From: Brucella tritici
Lineage (GTDB): Bacteria > Pseudomonadota > Alphaproteobacteria > Rhizobiales > Rhizobiaceae
Direction of reading: 5' to 3'
DNA: 64,000 nt
Assembly (NCBI RefSeq): GCF_902825325.1
Contig: NZ_CADEAR010000002.1
Coordinates: 62,001 to 126,000 of the forward strand
The first letter of the stretch is position 1; the number at the start of each line of letters is the position of its first letter. Below the pieces are notes generated by a model. The model did not search any database and was not told the origin of the DNA. It saw nothing but the letters and a program-made list of their open reading frames with translations. The position numbers and the translations under genes are program-made. Positions 53,292 to 64,000 of the stretch are shown one piece after another.

Positions 53292-55280
53292 TCAATCTCC
53301 TTGAAGCTCTACAATATCCCGATAAAGCTCCAGCGCTTCCGGGTTGGCCAGTGCCTCGCGGTTCTTCACGTCGCGCCCGTGCACGATATCGCGCACAGCA
53401 AGTTCAACGATCTTTCCCGATTTGGTGCGCGGAATATCCGCAACCGCAACGATCTTCGCCGGAACGTGACGCGGTGTCGCCCCGGTGCGGATTTTGATCT
53501 TGATCCGCGCCTTGAGGTCGTCGTCCAGCGCCACACCTTCCGCGAGCCGCACGAACAGCACCACCCGCACATCCTTGTCCCAATCCTGCCCGATGCAGAG
53601 CGCCTCGGCGATCTCCGGCATCTGCTCGACCTGATTATAAATCTCCGCCGTACCGATACGCACGCCGCCGGGATTGAGCGTCGCATCCGAACGACCATGG
53701 ATGACGATGCCATCATGCTTGGTCCATTCGGCAAAATCGCCGTGGCACCAGATATTGTCGAAACGCTCGAAATAGGCGGCCTGATATTTAGCACCCTCGG
53801 GATCGTTCCAGAATTGCAGCGGCATGCAGGGGAATGCCCTGGTGCAGACCAGTTCGCCTTTTTCACGGCGCACCGGCTTGCCATCGTCGTTCCAGACATC
53901 GACGGCCATGCCAAGGCCAGCGCCCTGAATTTCACCCAGCCAGACCGGTTCGGTCGGAACGCCCAGCACAAAGCAGGACACAATATCCGTACCGCCGGAA
54001 ATGGACGCAAGATGCACATCGGGTTTGATCGCCTCATAGACGAAGGCAAAGCCTTCCGGCGATAGCGGCGAGCCGGTCGAGGAGACGGTACGCAGTGCCG
54101 ACAGATCATGCGTTTCGCCGGGTTTCAATCCGGCTTTCAAAACGGCGTCGATGAATTTCGCCGACGTACCGAAATAGGTCATGCCTTCGGCGGCGGCATA
54201 ATCGAACAGCACATTGCCATCAGGATAGAAGGGCGAGCCGTCATAAAGCAGCAATGTGGCACCGGAGGCGATGCCCGACGCAAGCCAGTTCCACATCATC
54301 CAGCCGCATGTGGTGAAATAGAAGAAACGGTCGCCGTCGCGAATATCGGCGTGCAAACGGTGTTCCTTCAGGTGCTGCAGCAGCACGCCGCCAGCCCGGT
54401 GCACGATGCATTTCGGTATGCCCGTCGTGCCGGAAGAAAACAGGATATAAAGCGGATGATCGAAGGGGAGCCGCGTGAATTCCACGTCCCTGGCGTTGAA
54501 CGGTTCCAGAGCCGCGTAAAGCGCAATGCCCTTTTCCGCCTTGTCGGCGACGGCTTCCGCTTCACCAAGATAGGTAACGATAACCGCACGCTTCAGCCCC
54601 GGCAGTTTTGCCGTCACTTCAGCAACCTTGTCGGCAACGTCGATGCGCTTGCCATTATACCAGTAGCCATCGCAGGCGAAAAAGAGCTTCGGTTCGATCT
54701 GGCCGAAACGATCCAGTACACCCTGCGCACCAAAGTCCGGCGAACAGGAAGACCATACCGCGCCGATGGACGAAGCGGCCAGCATCAGGGCCACCGCCTC
54801 GGGCATATTGGGCATCATGCCCGCCACACGGTCGCCCGGCTGAACACCCTCCGCCAGCATGAATTGCTGCAGCTTCGAGACCAGCGCATGAAGATCGTCC
54901 CATGTCAGGCGGCGCTCGACCTTGTCCTCACCGCGAAAGACGATGGCTTCCTCTCCGCCGTGATGACGCAACAGGTTTTCGGCAAAGTTGAGCCGCGCCT
55001 CGGGGAAGAATTTCGCCTCGCGCATATGGCCTTTATCGATGAGGGCCACGTTGCCACGCTCACCGATAACCTCGCAGAAATCCCATACCAGCTGCCAGAA
55101 CCCGGCGCGATCCTCGACAGACCAGCGATGCAGCGCGGCATAATCCGGCAAGCTCAAGCCCGTGCGCTGTTCTGCACGAATGCGGAATTGTTCCAGATTG
55201 CTGGCGGCAATGCGTCCCGCATCCGGTTGCCACAGCGGATGGTCATGCGAAAACTGCGTGGGGACTGCGTTGGTGCTCAT
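53292..55280 (-). CDS. aacS: Acetoacetyl-CoA synthetase
   Basis: 662 residues from ATG 55280 (or 55283), with GGGAGGA upstream; the open frame to 55454 is not used. ANL-superfamily adenylating enzyme: [21 protein letters not shown] (P-loop), [30 protein letters not shown], and the hinge/Lys region [20 protein letters not shown]...[19 protein letters not shown]. The long N-terminus with [18 protein letters not shown] is typical of acetoacetyl-CoA synthetase rather than acetyl-CoA synthetase. It activates acetoacetate, the product of MvaB encoded just downstream. Confidence 0.94.
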   Translation of the reverse strand: MSTNAVPTQFSHDHPLWQPDAGRIAASNLEQFRIRAEQRTGLSLPDYAALHRWSVEDRAGFWQLVWDFCEVIGERGNVALIDKGHMREAKFFPEARLNFAENLLRHHGGEEAIVFRGEDKVERRLTWDDLHALVSKLQQFMLAEGVQPGDRVAGMMPNMPEAVALMLAASSIGAVWSSCSPDFGAQGVLDRFGQIEPKLFFACDGYWYNGKRIDVADKVAEVTAKLPGLKRAVIVTYLGEAEAVADKAEKGIALYAALEPFNARDVEFTRLPFDHPLYILFSSGTTGIPKCIVHRAGGVLLQHLKEHRLHADIRDGDRFFYFTTCGWMMWNWLASGIASGATLLLYDGSPFYPDGNVLFDYAAAEGMTYFGTSAKFIDAVLKAGLKPGETHDLSALRTVSSTGSPLSPEGFAFVYEAIKPDVHLASISGGTDIVSCFVLGVPTEPVWLGEIQGAGLGMAVDVWNDDGKPVRREKGELVCTRAFPCMPLQFWNDPEGAKYQAAYFERFDNIWCHGDFAEWTKHDGIVIHGRSDATLNPGGVRIGTAEIYNQVEQMPEIAEALCIGQDWDKDVRVVLFVRLAEGVALDDDLKARIKIKIRTGATPRHVPAKIVAVADIPRTKSGKIVELAVRDIVHGRDVKNREALANPEALELYRDIVELQGD

Positions 55281-55535
55281 CATTCCTCCCAGAACCATGC
55301 GGAGCCAGACCCTCTCCCGATCAACTCCGTCACGAGTTTCTAAAAGAGAGTTTCCGATACGTCCATGCTTTTCCCATGGATGGCCCATCAAAGGAACCGT
55401 ATTGCCCGCACCCAATTGTGATTGCCGGACAAACAGGCTGAACCTCCTGTGCATCTTGCTTTATGGGAAAGCGTAACCTAACTACAGCCCGCGCCGGAAG
55501 CATCCTGATGCCTCTCGACGCAAAGAAATATCCAG

Positions 55536-55680
55536 TTCTCAGGGCGGGGCGAAACTCCCCACCGGCGGTAAGGGGTGAAACACCCGAAGCCCGCGAGCGC
55601 CTGACACGGCAAACGTGACAGGGTCAGCAGATTCGGTGCAAATCCGAAGCCGACGGTCATAGTCCGGATGAGAGAGAACG
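55536..55680 (+). ncRNA. FMN riboswitch (RFN element)
   Basis: Consensus elements in order: TCTCAGGGCGGGG, CTCCCCACCGGCGGTAA, AGCCCGCGAGCGC, CAGCAGATTCGGTGCAAATCCGAAGCCGACGGT, ATAGTCCGGATGAGAGAGAAC. The P1 stem closes between the first and last element. It precedes the transporter gene by about 100 nt, so rising FMN should switch off riboflavin uptake. No clear terminator hairpin was seen after it, so control may be at translation. Confidence 0.95.
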
Positions 55681-55778
55681 AGGTTGGAATCATGCTCGGC
55701 TGAGCGGCTTGCCGTCTTCGTCCTGCAGTTTTTCTTCCCGTACCCTGAGGTAACAGGCTTAAAAAAGGGACGAAACCG

Positions 55779-56690
55779 TTGAGCCAACTTGCCTCTACCC
55801 CAACTTTGAAACCCACCGTGCGCGGAGCAGCACTGATGGTTGCGGCCTGTTCGGCCTATGCCGCCGTCAATGTCGCCACCCAATGGGCCGGAACACGCAC
55901 CGGCATTCCATCCGTCATCATCGCCTTCTGGCAATATGTGATCGCGCTGGTGCTGACCTTGCCCCTGCTCGTTCGCGATGGCGCGAGAACCTTACGCACC
56001 AGCCATTTCGGTCTTCACGTCATTCGCGTCGCGCTGGCTGCCGCTGGCGTACAGGTCTGGATTTACGCTCTGACCCATGTGCCGATCTGGCAGGTGGTCG
56101 CCCTGTCCATGACCTCACCCTTCTTCGTCATCCTGTGTGCACGACTGTTTCTGCGGGAAAAGGTCACGCCAACACGCCTGATGACCACATTCACCGGATT
56201 TGTCGGAGCCTTGATCATCATCGCACCCTGGTCGGATTCCTATACGGTCTATTCACTGCTGCCCGTCCTCGCCGCGGCACTTTGGGCGGGATATTCGGTG
56301 ATGACCAAATATCTGACCCGTTTCGAAAAGCCTGCCAGCATTTCGGCATATATGCTGGTGCTTCTCACGCCCATCAACGCCGCCCTTTGGCTGGCGTCCG
56401 GCTTGGGCATGTCCGCAATCACCGCACCGACCATCGAAATCTGGTCCATATTGGTCATCATCGGCGCTTTCACGGCTCTGGCACAATATTTCCAGACGGC
56501 AGCCTATGCGGTGGCGGACGCTGTCTACCTGCAGCCGTTCGACGATCTGAGGCTGCCGATCAACGTGATTTTCGGCTGGATCGTGTTTGCTGCCACGCCA
56601 AGCATCAATTTCTGGCCGGGAGTTGTCCTGATCGTTGGTGCATCGCTCTATCTGATGCGTCAGGATAGCGGCACGACGCGCACCGCCTGA
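55779..56690 (+). CDS. ribN: RibN/ImpX riboflavin transporter (DMT superfamily)
   Basis: 303 residues, ten membrane helices in two EamA-type halves (AALMVAACSAYAAVNVATQWAG, FWQYVIALVLTLPLLV, ..., YFQTAAYAVADAVYLQPFDDLRLPINVIFGWIVF, FWPGVVLIVGASLYLM). The start is TTG 55779; the first ATG would cut the first helix. An FMN riboswitch upstream is the hallmark of ImpX/RibN riboflavin importers described in Rhizobium and relatives. Single-gene transcription unit. Confidence 0.9.
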   Translation: MSQLASTPTLKPTVRGAALMVAACSAYAAVNVATQWAGTRTGIPSVIIAFWQYVIALVLTLPLLVRDGARTLRTSHFGLHVIRVALAAAGVQVWIYALTHVPIWQVVALSMTSPFFVILCARLFLREKVTPTRLMTTFTGFVGALIIIAPWSDSYTVYSLLPVLAAALWAGYSVMTKYLTRFEKPASISAYMLVLLTPINAALWLASGLGMSAITAPTIEIWSILVIIGAFTALAQYFQTAAYAVADAVYLQPFDDLRLPINVIFGWIVFAATPSINFWPGVVLIVGASLYLMRQDSGTTRTA

Positions 56691-56712
56691 TCAAGCCGGT
56701 GAGGATACCTGC

Positions 56713-57849
56713 CTATCGGGAGACGTGCAGGCTGTCTCTCGCAGCCTCAGAAAATTCACCTGGGCTTTCGAACCTGCCGGCCCAGAGATCGATCCGCAAC
56801 ACCAGCCAGCGGTGCACGGGATTCTCGAACAGGTGATAGGCGGCAACCGCCGTCACCACGCTGGCAAGGGCAGCTCCGCCTATGATCAGGACCGCGCCCG
56901 TCGTCGTCTCGCCCCATCGCTCCGGGACAATTCTGAAAAACATCATCCCGACCAGCGGATGAAGAATGAAGATACCGAAGCTGTAACGGGAAAGTTTTGC
57001 CAGCGCGCGCCACTGTAGCGGCGTATAAATGCCCTGACTGGACGCGAGATAGAACACATAGATGCCAGCATAGACGAATGCCAGCCGCCAGGGACCCTCG
57101 AGCGTATTGGGTTCATCCGGGCCGTTTCCCGGATGATAGGACAGAAAGACGGTCAGGCAAACGGCAAGCAATATCCTGATTGCAGTGGCCGGCATCGCAG
57201 GGTGTGTTCGCCTTGCAAGCCACATGCCGAAGAGAAAGGATGGCAGCACCCTGAAAACACCGACATTGGATATTTGAATGCGGGTAAGCGACAATACACC
57301 AAGCTTTTGTGCCAAATATTCGCCGCCGATGGTAGCGACGATTACGCCGACAAGAACCCAACTCCCGAAACGACGGCACAGGATGTCGAACAGCGGAAAA
57401 GCCAGGTACATGGCGAAAAGGGCACTCAGAGACCAACTGACATAATTGTAGGAGGCCGTGCTGCCCAACCCCCAGTTATGGACCAGCAGCAATTGTGTCA
57501 GCCCATCGCGCCAACTTGTGCTGGGAGGGACCAGAGGATGCAGGACTCCAGCTACCGTCAGCGCCGACAGGAGCGCAAAACAAGAGAAGGCCACCAGGTG
57601 CAGCGGGTAAATCCGTGCCAACCGCTTTCCGACGAAAGCCGCGTAACGGGGCCAATTCCAGAGATAATTTTGTCGTCGTGCCAGAAACAATCCTGAGACA
57701 ATAAAAAAGACATCGGTAAAATAAGCAAAACTTAATATAAAATCATTCAGTATCTCATTGTTCACCGGAATACGGAAAGAAAAATGAAAGACGGCGATTC
57801 CTACACATAATAAAAACCGTAATCCGTCGAAATCAGACAGCCTGTTCAT
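56713..57849 (-). CDS. Acyltransferase 3 (OafA-like) membrane protein
   Basis: 378 residues with about ten membrane helices. N-terminal FDGLRFLLCVGIAVFHFSFR holds the family D-G-x-R and the His of the acyl-transfer site; FVGKRLARIYPLHLVAF and FIVSGLFLARR are further signatures. Such enzymes O-acetylate surface polysaccharides. The 5' 130 bases and the upstream region are clearly more AT-rich than the neighbours, a sign of possible acquisition from elsewhere. Convergent with ribN. Confidence 0.88.
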   Translation of the reverse strand: MNRLSDFDGLRFLLCVGIAVFHFSFRIPVNNEILNDFILSFAYFTDVFFIVSGLFLARRQNYLWNWPRYAAFVGKRLARIYPLHLVAFSCFALLSALTVAGVLHPLVPPSTSWRDGLTQLLLVHNWGLGSTASYNYVSWSLSALFAMYLAFPLFDILCRRFGSWVLVGVIVATIGGEYLAQKLGVLSLTRIQISNVGVFRVLPSFLFGMWLARRTHPAMPATAIRILLAVCLTVFLSYHPGNGPDEPNTLEGPWRLAFVYAGIYVFYLASSQGIYTPLQWRALAKLSRYSFGIFILHPLVGMMFFRIVPERWGETTTGAVLIIGGAALASVVTAVAAYHLFENPVHRWLVLRIDLWAGRFESPGEFSEAARDSLHVSR

Positions 57850-57963
57850 TCAAAATAGCGCTGATAAATTACTTCGATTAAATTCTATTTATCAATTTTG
57901 GGGGAGTTGTCGAGCGCAACTTTGGCGTGAAGTCCGCCGAACGCGAGAATTCCGATGTTTGCA

Positions 57964-58602
57964 TCAGTCTGCGGCAGCGAAATGTTCCATCTGGTCGTTA
58001 TAGGCTTTCTGGAATGCAGGCCGCGCCATGGCGCGTTCGACATAGGCCCGGCAGACCGGATGCTGGGTCAGACCGTCAAAATGATCAACGAGACGCAACA
58101 CGTCGGCCATCAGAATATCGGCAACCGAAAATTGCTCCGTCAGCCATTCGCGGCCTGATAGCGCCTGTTCCATATGCCCCAGCCGACCGGCCAGAAAACT
58201 GTCCATGAGCTGGCGCCCCGGTGTCTGCTCTTCATCGCCCGTGAATTTATAAAGGGCGAGCGGCAAGGCGGCCATTTCTACCGAATTCAGTGCGGCAAAG
58301 AGCCATTGTATGACCTCGTTTCGCACCCTCGGATCAGGCGGCAACAGCACGTCGCTCTTTTCGGCGATATGCAGCAGGATGGCACCGCTTTCGAAAATCG
58401 ACATATCGCCGTCGATCAGCCATGGCACCTGCCCGAACGGCTGATGGGTGAAATGCTCGGGCCCGCGGGTCTTGAACGGCACACCTTCGACGCGATAGGG
58501 TAGCCCGGCTTCTTCCAGCGCCCAGCGCACGCGAAGATCGCGGACGAAGCCGCGCGGCATTTTGGGAACCCAGTCGAATGTCGCCAATATCATTTCTGTC
58601 AT
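57964..58602 (-). CDS. Glutathione S-transferase family protein
   Basis: 212 residues from ATG 58602; ATG 58614 or further upstream are also possible. N-terminal thioredoxin fold: RVRWALEEAGLPYRVEGVPF, HQPFGQVPWLIDGDMSIFESGAILLHIAEK with the cis-Pro before W and the E-S pair that binds glutathione. C-terminal helical domain: REWLTEQFSVADILMADVLRLVDHFDGL (S/T-x-A-D motif). Detoxification or stress role likely; the exact substrate is not predictable. Confidence 0.9.
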   Translation of the reverse strand: MTEMILATFDWVPKMPRGFVRDLRVRWALEEAGLPYRVEGVPFKTRGPEHFTHQPFGQVPWLIDGDMSIFESGAILLHIAEKSDVLLPPDPRVRNEVIQWLFAALNSVEMAALPLALYKFTGDEEQTPGRQLMDSFLAGRLGHMEQALSGREWLTEQFSVADILMADVLRLVDHFDGLTQHPVCRAYVERAMARPAFQKAYNDQMEHFAAAD

Positions 58603-58697
58603 GGGAAACGACATAGCGCGCATGCAGGCTTTGTCCAACGACGATTATTGCGCCAACCGACGTGCTGTATATTCAGGCTTTATTGGGAAGGAAAATT

Positions 58698-58773
58698 TGG
58701 TGGAGCCAAGCGGGATCGAACCGCTGACCTCCTGCATGCCATGCAGGCGCTCTCCCAGCTGAGCTATGGCCCC
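58698..58773 (-). tRNA. tRNA-Ala (anticodon GGC)
   Basis: 76 nt on the minus strand, starting GGGGCCA and ending TGGCTCCACCA. Acceptor stem GGGGCCA/TGGCTCC, with one G-T pair, D arm TAGCTCAGCTGGGAGAGC, anticodon stem CCTGC/GCAGG with loop ATGGCAT (GGC at 34-36), T arm with GGTTCGATCC. CCA is encoded. It reads GCC and GCU codons. Confidence 0.96.
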
Positions 58774-58941
58774 ATCAGACCTCTTTCGAGGCACATCAGG
58801 CAAGACTTGCTGCCCGGTGTGGCGGCTTATTAAATGGCGTTCGTCAGAAGATCAAGAGCTAAATCGCAACTCTTTTCACATCTGCCAAAAATAATTCACA
58901 GATCGTACCGAAGTCCCATCTGGGGTGCGCTCCAAACGCAA

Positions 58942-58965
58942 CGAGGCGACCCGAAGGTCGCCTCG
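58942..58965 (-). terminator. Stem-loop after the FYDLN-protein gene
   Basis: CGAGGCGACC, loop CGAA, GGTCGCCTCG, 10-bp perfect stem. It lies 33 nt beyond the stop of the minus-strand gene. The U-run is weak on that side and stronger (AAAAAG) on the other strand. Confidence 0.7.
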
Positions 58966-58998
58966 CAAAAAGCATCAGGTCTTGATCTGCGTAACAGA

Positions 58999-59388
58999 TC
59001 AGCCTTCTTCGTCTTCACCGCCGACACCGCCGCCGAGAATGCCCGACATGTCGTCGTCTTCGTCTTCCTCTTCTTCGAGGAAGGTGTCTTCATCGTCGTC
59101 GCCGAGATCGACATCGTCGTCGTCCATATCCGGCAGGTCGTCGCCACCGCCCTTGGTTTCGTCGTCGGCATCCTCGAGCGAGACGAATTCCGGCTTTTCG
59201 AGTGCCGTATCCAGTTCTTCCTCTTCGGTTTCCTCTTCGACAACACGGCTTTCAAGCGTGGAATCGAAATAGGAGCGCGGATAGGAAATGCCGGTGTAAG
59301 GCGAAACGATCGGATCGCGATTGAGATCGTAAAATTTCTTGCCCGTTTCCGGGTCGATACGCTTGGTACCAAGTTCAGCTTTTGCCAC
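58999..59388 (-). CDS. TIGR02300/FYDLN acid-domain protein
   Basis: 129 residues from GTG 59388, giving the family start (M/V)AKAELGTKRIDPETGKKFYDLNRDPIVSPYTG; an ATG 30 bases earlier would add unrelated residues. The first 45 residues resemble a zinc-ribbon-like or rubredoxin-like fold without cysteines. From residue 55 the tail is extremely acidic (DDDDVDLGDDDEDTFLEEEEDEDDD), then Gly-rich. The family is common in Alphaproteobacteria and has no established function. AGG lies before the GTG. Confidence 0.88.
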   Translation of the reverse strand: MAKAELGTKRIDPETGKKFYDLNRDPIVSPYTGISYPRSYFDSTLESRVVEEETEEEELDTALEKPEFVSLEDADDETKGGGDDLPDMDDDDVDLGDDDEDTFLEEEEDEDDDMSGILGGGVGGEDEEG

Positions 59389-61725
<2,337 letters not shown>

Positions 61726-61939
61726 ATCCGGCAAGTTTTATGCTTTTCGGATCTCATTACGCCTCGAAAAGCTGGATTATCGTGAGTTCGGACCTATATA
61801 GGCTGCACTCATACTGAAAAGCCTGACTTCGCGTTCCACGCGCCGGTTGTCTGCAAAGACGGGGCCGAAGTCTGGCATAACGCAACACTAACCCCCGGCG
61901 CCGCATCCGATGAACTTTCCGGATGCACCAGGAGTATTC
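61726..61939. other. Leader and promoter region of rpsA
   Basis: 214 bp. GCCTGACTTCG (about 61818) and CGAAGTCTGGC (about 61869) can pair around a GC-rich middle, making a large leader stem; autogenous control of S1 synthesis is known in other bacteria, but a link to this stem is inference. GGAG lies 6 nt before the rpsA ATG. Confidence 0.4.
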
Positions 61940-63640
61940 ATGTCAGAATTCAATCCAACCCTCGCAGACTTCGAGTCGCTGCTGGCGGAATCCTTTGCAA
62001 CGAACGACCTTGCTGAAGGTTATGTCGTCAAGGGCCGCATCGTAGCCATTGAAAAGGACATGGCGATCATCGACGCCGGTCTGAAGGTCGAAGGCCGCGT
62101 GCCGCTGAAGGAATTCGGCGCAAAGGGCAAAGACGGCACGCTGAAGCCGGGCGACGAAGTGGAAGTTTACGTCGAGCGTATCGAAAACGCTCTGGGCGAA
62201 GCTGTCCTGTCGCGCGAAAAAGCACGCCGTGAAGAAAGCTGGGTCAAGCTCGAGCAGAAGTTCGCCAATGGCGAGCGCGTCGATGGCGTCATCTTCAATC
62301 AGGTCAAGGGTGGTTTCACCGTCGACCTCGACGGCGCTGTTGCCTTCCTGCCGCGTTCGCAGGTCGACATCCGTCCGATCCGCGACGTCACCCCGCTCAT
62401 GCACGTCCCGCAACCGTTCGAAATCCTCAAGATGGACAAGCGTCGCGGCAACATCGTTGTCTCGCGTCGTACCGTTCTTGAAGAAAGCCGTGCGGAACAG
62501 CGTTCGGAAATCGTCCAGAACCTTGAAGAAGGTCAGGTCGTTGAAGGCGTCGTCAAGAACATCACCGATTACGGTGCGTTCGTTGACCTCGGCGGCATCG
62601 ACGGTCTCCTGCACGTGACCGACATGGCATGGCGCCGCGTCAACCATCCGTCGGAAATCCTCACCATCGGCCAGACGGTCAAGGTGCAGATCATCCGCAT
62701 CAACCAGGAAACCCATCGTATCTCGCTCGGCATGAAGCAGCTCGAGAGCGATCCTTGGGATGGCATCGGCGCGAAGTACCCGATCGGCAAAAAGATCACC
62801 GGCACCGTCACGAACATCACCGACTACGGTGCGTTCGTCGAAATCGAGCCGGGCATCGAAGGCCTCATCCACGTTTCCGAAATGTCGTGGACCAAGAAGA
62901 ATGTCCATCCGGGCAAGATTCTGTCCACCACGCAGGAAGTCGAAGTCGTTGTGCTCGAAGTTGATCCGGTCAAGCGCCGCATCTCGCTCGGCCTCAAGCA
63001 GACCCTCGACAATCCGTGGACGACCTTTGCCCAGAAGTACCCTGTCGGTACCGTTGTTGAAGGCGAAGTCAAGAACAAGACCGAATTCGGCCTGTTCATT
63101 GGCCTCGACGGCGACGTTGACGGCATGGTTCACCTCTCCGACCTCGACTGGAACCGTCCGGGCGAACAGGTCATCGAAGAGTACAACAAGGGTGAAGTCG
63201 TTAAGGCTGTCGTTCTCGACGTTGACATCGAGAAGGAACGCATCTCGCTCGGCATCAAGCAGCTTTCCGGCGACAAGGTCGGTGAAGCAGCAGCTTCCGG
63301 CGACCTGCGCAAGAACGCCGTTGTAACGGTTGAAGTCACCGCAGTAACCGATGGCGGCCTTGAAGTTCGTCTGGTCGATCACGACCTCGACAGCTTCATC
63401 AAGCGCTCGGATCTGTCGCGTGATCGCGACGAACAGCGTCCGGAACGCTTCACGGTCGGTCAGAAGGTTGACGCTCGCGTCATCGCTTTCGACAAGAAGA
63501 CCCGCAAGCTGCAGGTCTCGATCAAGGCGCTCGAAATCGCCGAAGAAAAGGAAGCTGTTGCTCAGTACGGTTCGTCCGACTCCGGCGCTTCGCTCGGCGA
63601 CATCCTCGGTGCCGCTCTGAAGAAGCAGGAAAAGAACTAA
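61940..63640 (+). CDS. rpsA: 30S ribosomal protein S1
   Basis: 566 residues with six S1 (OB-fold) repeats. Well-conserved copies include VVKNITDYGAFVDLGGIDGLLHVTDMAWRRVNHPSEI, TVTNITDYGAFVEIEPGIEGLIHVSEMSW and VKNKTEFGLFIGLDGDVDGMVHLSDLDW; the first two and the last are more divergent. S1 binds mRNA at the ribosome and enables initiation on structured or leaderless-poor messages. Start MSEFNPTLADFESLL at 61940 is the usual one. Codon use is strongly biased, as in highly expressed genes. Confidence 0.98.
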   Translation: MSEFNPTLADFESLLAESFATNDLAEGYVVKGRIVAIEKDMAIIDAGLKVEGRVPLKEFGAKGKDGTLKPGDEVEVYVERIENALGEAVLSREKARREESWVKLEQKFANGERVDGVIFNQVKGGFTVDLDGAVAFLPRSQVDIRPIRDVTPLMHVPQPFEILKMDKRRGNIVVSRRTVLEESRAEQRSEIVQNLEEGQVVEGVVKNITDYGAFVDLGGIDGLLHVTDMAWRRVNHPSEILTIGQTVKVQIIRINQETHRISLGMKQLESDPWDGIGAKYPIGKKITGTVTNITDYGAFVEIEPGIEGLIHVSEMSWTKKNVHPGKILSTTQEVEVVVLEVDPVKRRISLGLKQTLDNPWTTFAQKYPVGTVVEGEVKNKTEFGLFIGLDGDVDGMVHLSDLDWNRPGEQVIEEYNKGEVVKAVVLDVDIEKERISLGIKQLSGDKVGEAAASGDLRKNAVVTVEVTAVTDGGLEVRLVDHDLDSFIKRSDLSRDRDEQRPERFTVGQKVDARVIAFDKKTRKLQVSIKALEIAEEKEAVAQYGSSDSGASLGDILGAALKKQEKN

Positions 63641-63665
63641 TCTTTCCCTCTTCGACTGAACATGG

Positions 63666-63692
63666 AAAAGCCCGCCTCTCGGCGGGCTTTTT
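63666..63692 (+). terminator. Rho-independent terminator of rpsA
   Basis: AAAAGCCCGCC, loop TCTC, GGCGGGCTTTTT. It lies 26 nt after the rpsA stop and has almost the same sequence as the argG terminator. Confidence 0.93.
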
Positions 63693-63915
63693 CTTTATCA
63701 AATAAATTTATGGTGATTCCTCTGCCACGAAATGGTCACGAACCGGCACAATTTTACGTGCTCGACCAATATTGTTTCATTATCTTCTTTTCCAATTCGG
63801 CAGATGAGCAACTAATAAAGCTTTCTCTGCATTAATCGTGGAGGATAAAAGCTTCCAGGCCGCCTATTCATAGCAAAATATCTATACAAAATTACTTTTG
63901 AACGGATTGCATAAG

Positions 63916-64000
63916 ATGATTTCCAGAACGACCACCCTGACCGCAATGTTGCTTTCAACTGCGCTGCTCAGCGCTTCCTTTGCCGTGCCAAGCTTCGCCG
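63916..64000 (+). CDS. 5' end of an exported protein (truncated by the window)
   Basis: 28 codons are visible from ATG 63916: MISRTTTLTAMLLSTALLSASFAVPSFA, a typical signal peptide with A-x-A-like cleavage at the window's end. The preceding 200 bp are AT-rich and should hold its promoter. The ribosome site is weak (GGATTG). The mature protein lies outside the window, so nothing about function can be said. Confidence 0.6.
   Translation, partial: MISRTTTLTAMLLSTALLSASFAVPSFA

Overview
The window looks like a Brucella chromosome segment (Rhizobiales, Alphaproteobacteria). The grounds are moderately high GC, a GAAC-N7-GAAC SOS box, class II (CP4-like) EPSP synthase, the frcBCAK fructose transporter with its ROK regulator, a FYDLN acid-domain protein, tandem AGGGGAAT/AGGGCAGT octamers of the kind known from Brucella, and many ~100 bp TAGAGC...GCTCTA palindromic repeats of the Bru-RS/RIME type. 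No prophage, complete insertion sequence, CRISPR array or rRNA is visible. One tRNA gene (Ala-GGC) is present. Species cannot be fixed from the sequence alone.

Layout. 0-4.5 kb: end of a monooxygenase-like gene, argG, a membrane protein, a palindromic mobile repeat, a methionine aminopeptidase coupled to a ParD-like antitoxin, and a divergent MarR operon. 4.5-10.2 kb: SOS mutagenesis cassette imuA-imuB-dnaE2 behind a LexA box. 10.2-14.3 kb: TrhA-type membrane protein, a lipoprotein lytic transglycosylase, small proteins and an FAH-family hydrolase. 13.6-19.1 kb: frcB-frcC-frcA-frcK fructose uptake operon and divergent frcR, with a clear dyad operator between them. 19.1-24.5 kb: second copy of the mobile repeat, DUF2000/AraC pair, pgm, octamer arrays flanking mrp, gloA. 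24.5-28.9 kb: periplasmic hydroxyisourate-hydrolase-like protein, a copper-handling pair including a DUF1775-PCuAC fusion, a Cys-rich protein with a coupled short upstream ORF, and an L,D-transpeptidase lipoprotein. 29-37 kb: tamA-tamB envelope assembly pair and an SH3-domain exported protein. 37-41.6 kb: cyoABCD bo3-type quinol oxidase. 42-46.4 kb: molybdopterin-binding protein, Dabb protein, membrane-anchored phosphatase, branched-chain amino acid binding protein. 46.7-55.3 kb: complete leucine/isovalerate route (ivd, mccB, mccA, mvaB, enoyl-CoA hydratase) plus acetoacetyl-CoA synthetase. 55.5-56.7 kb: FMN riboswitch controlling a RibN/ImpX riboflavin transporter. 56.7-64 kb: acyltransferase, GST, tRNA-Ala, FYDLN protein, aroA-cmk-rpsA and the start of an exported protein.

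Most of this is core metabolism. The unusual parts are at gene borders. Two copies of a 204-265 bp palindromic element and several TAGAGC repeats supply stop codons to neighbouring genes. Octamer arrays face each other on both sides of mrp. A 198 bp three-stem palindrome sits between frcB and frcR. The ParD-like/MetAP pairing, the cysteine-free Mrp ATPase and the coupled 59-codon/169-codon unknown genes deserve experimental attention.
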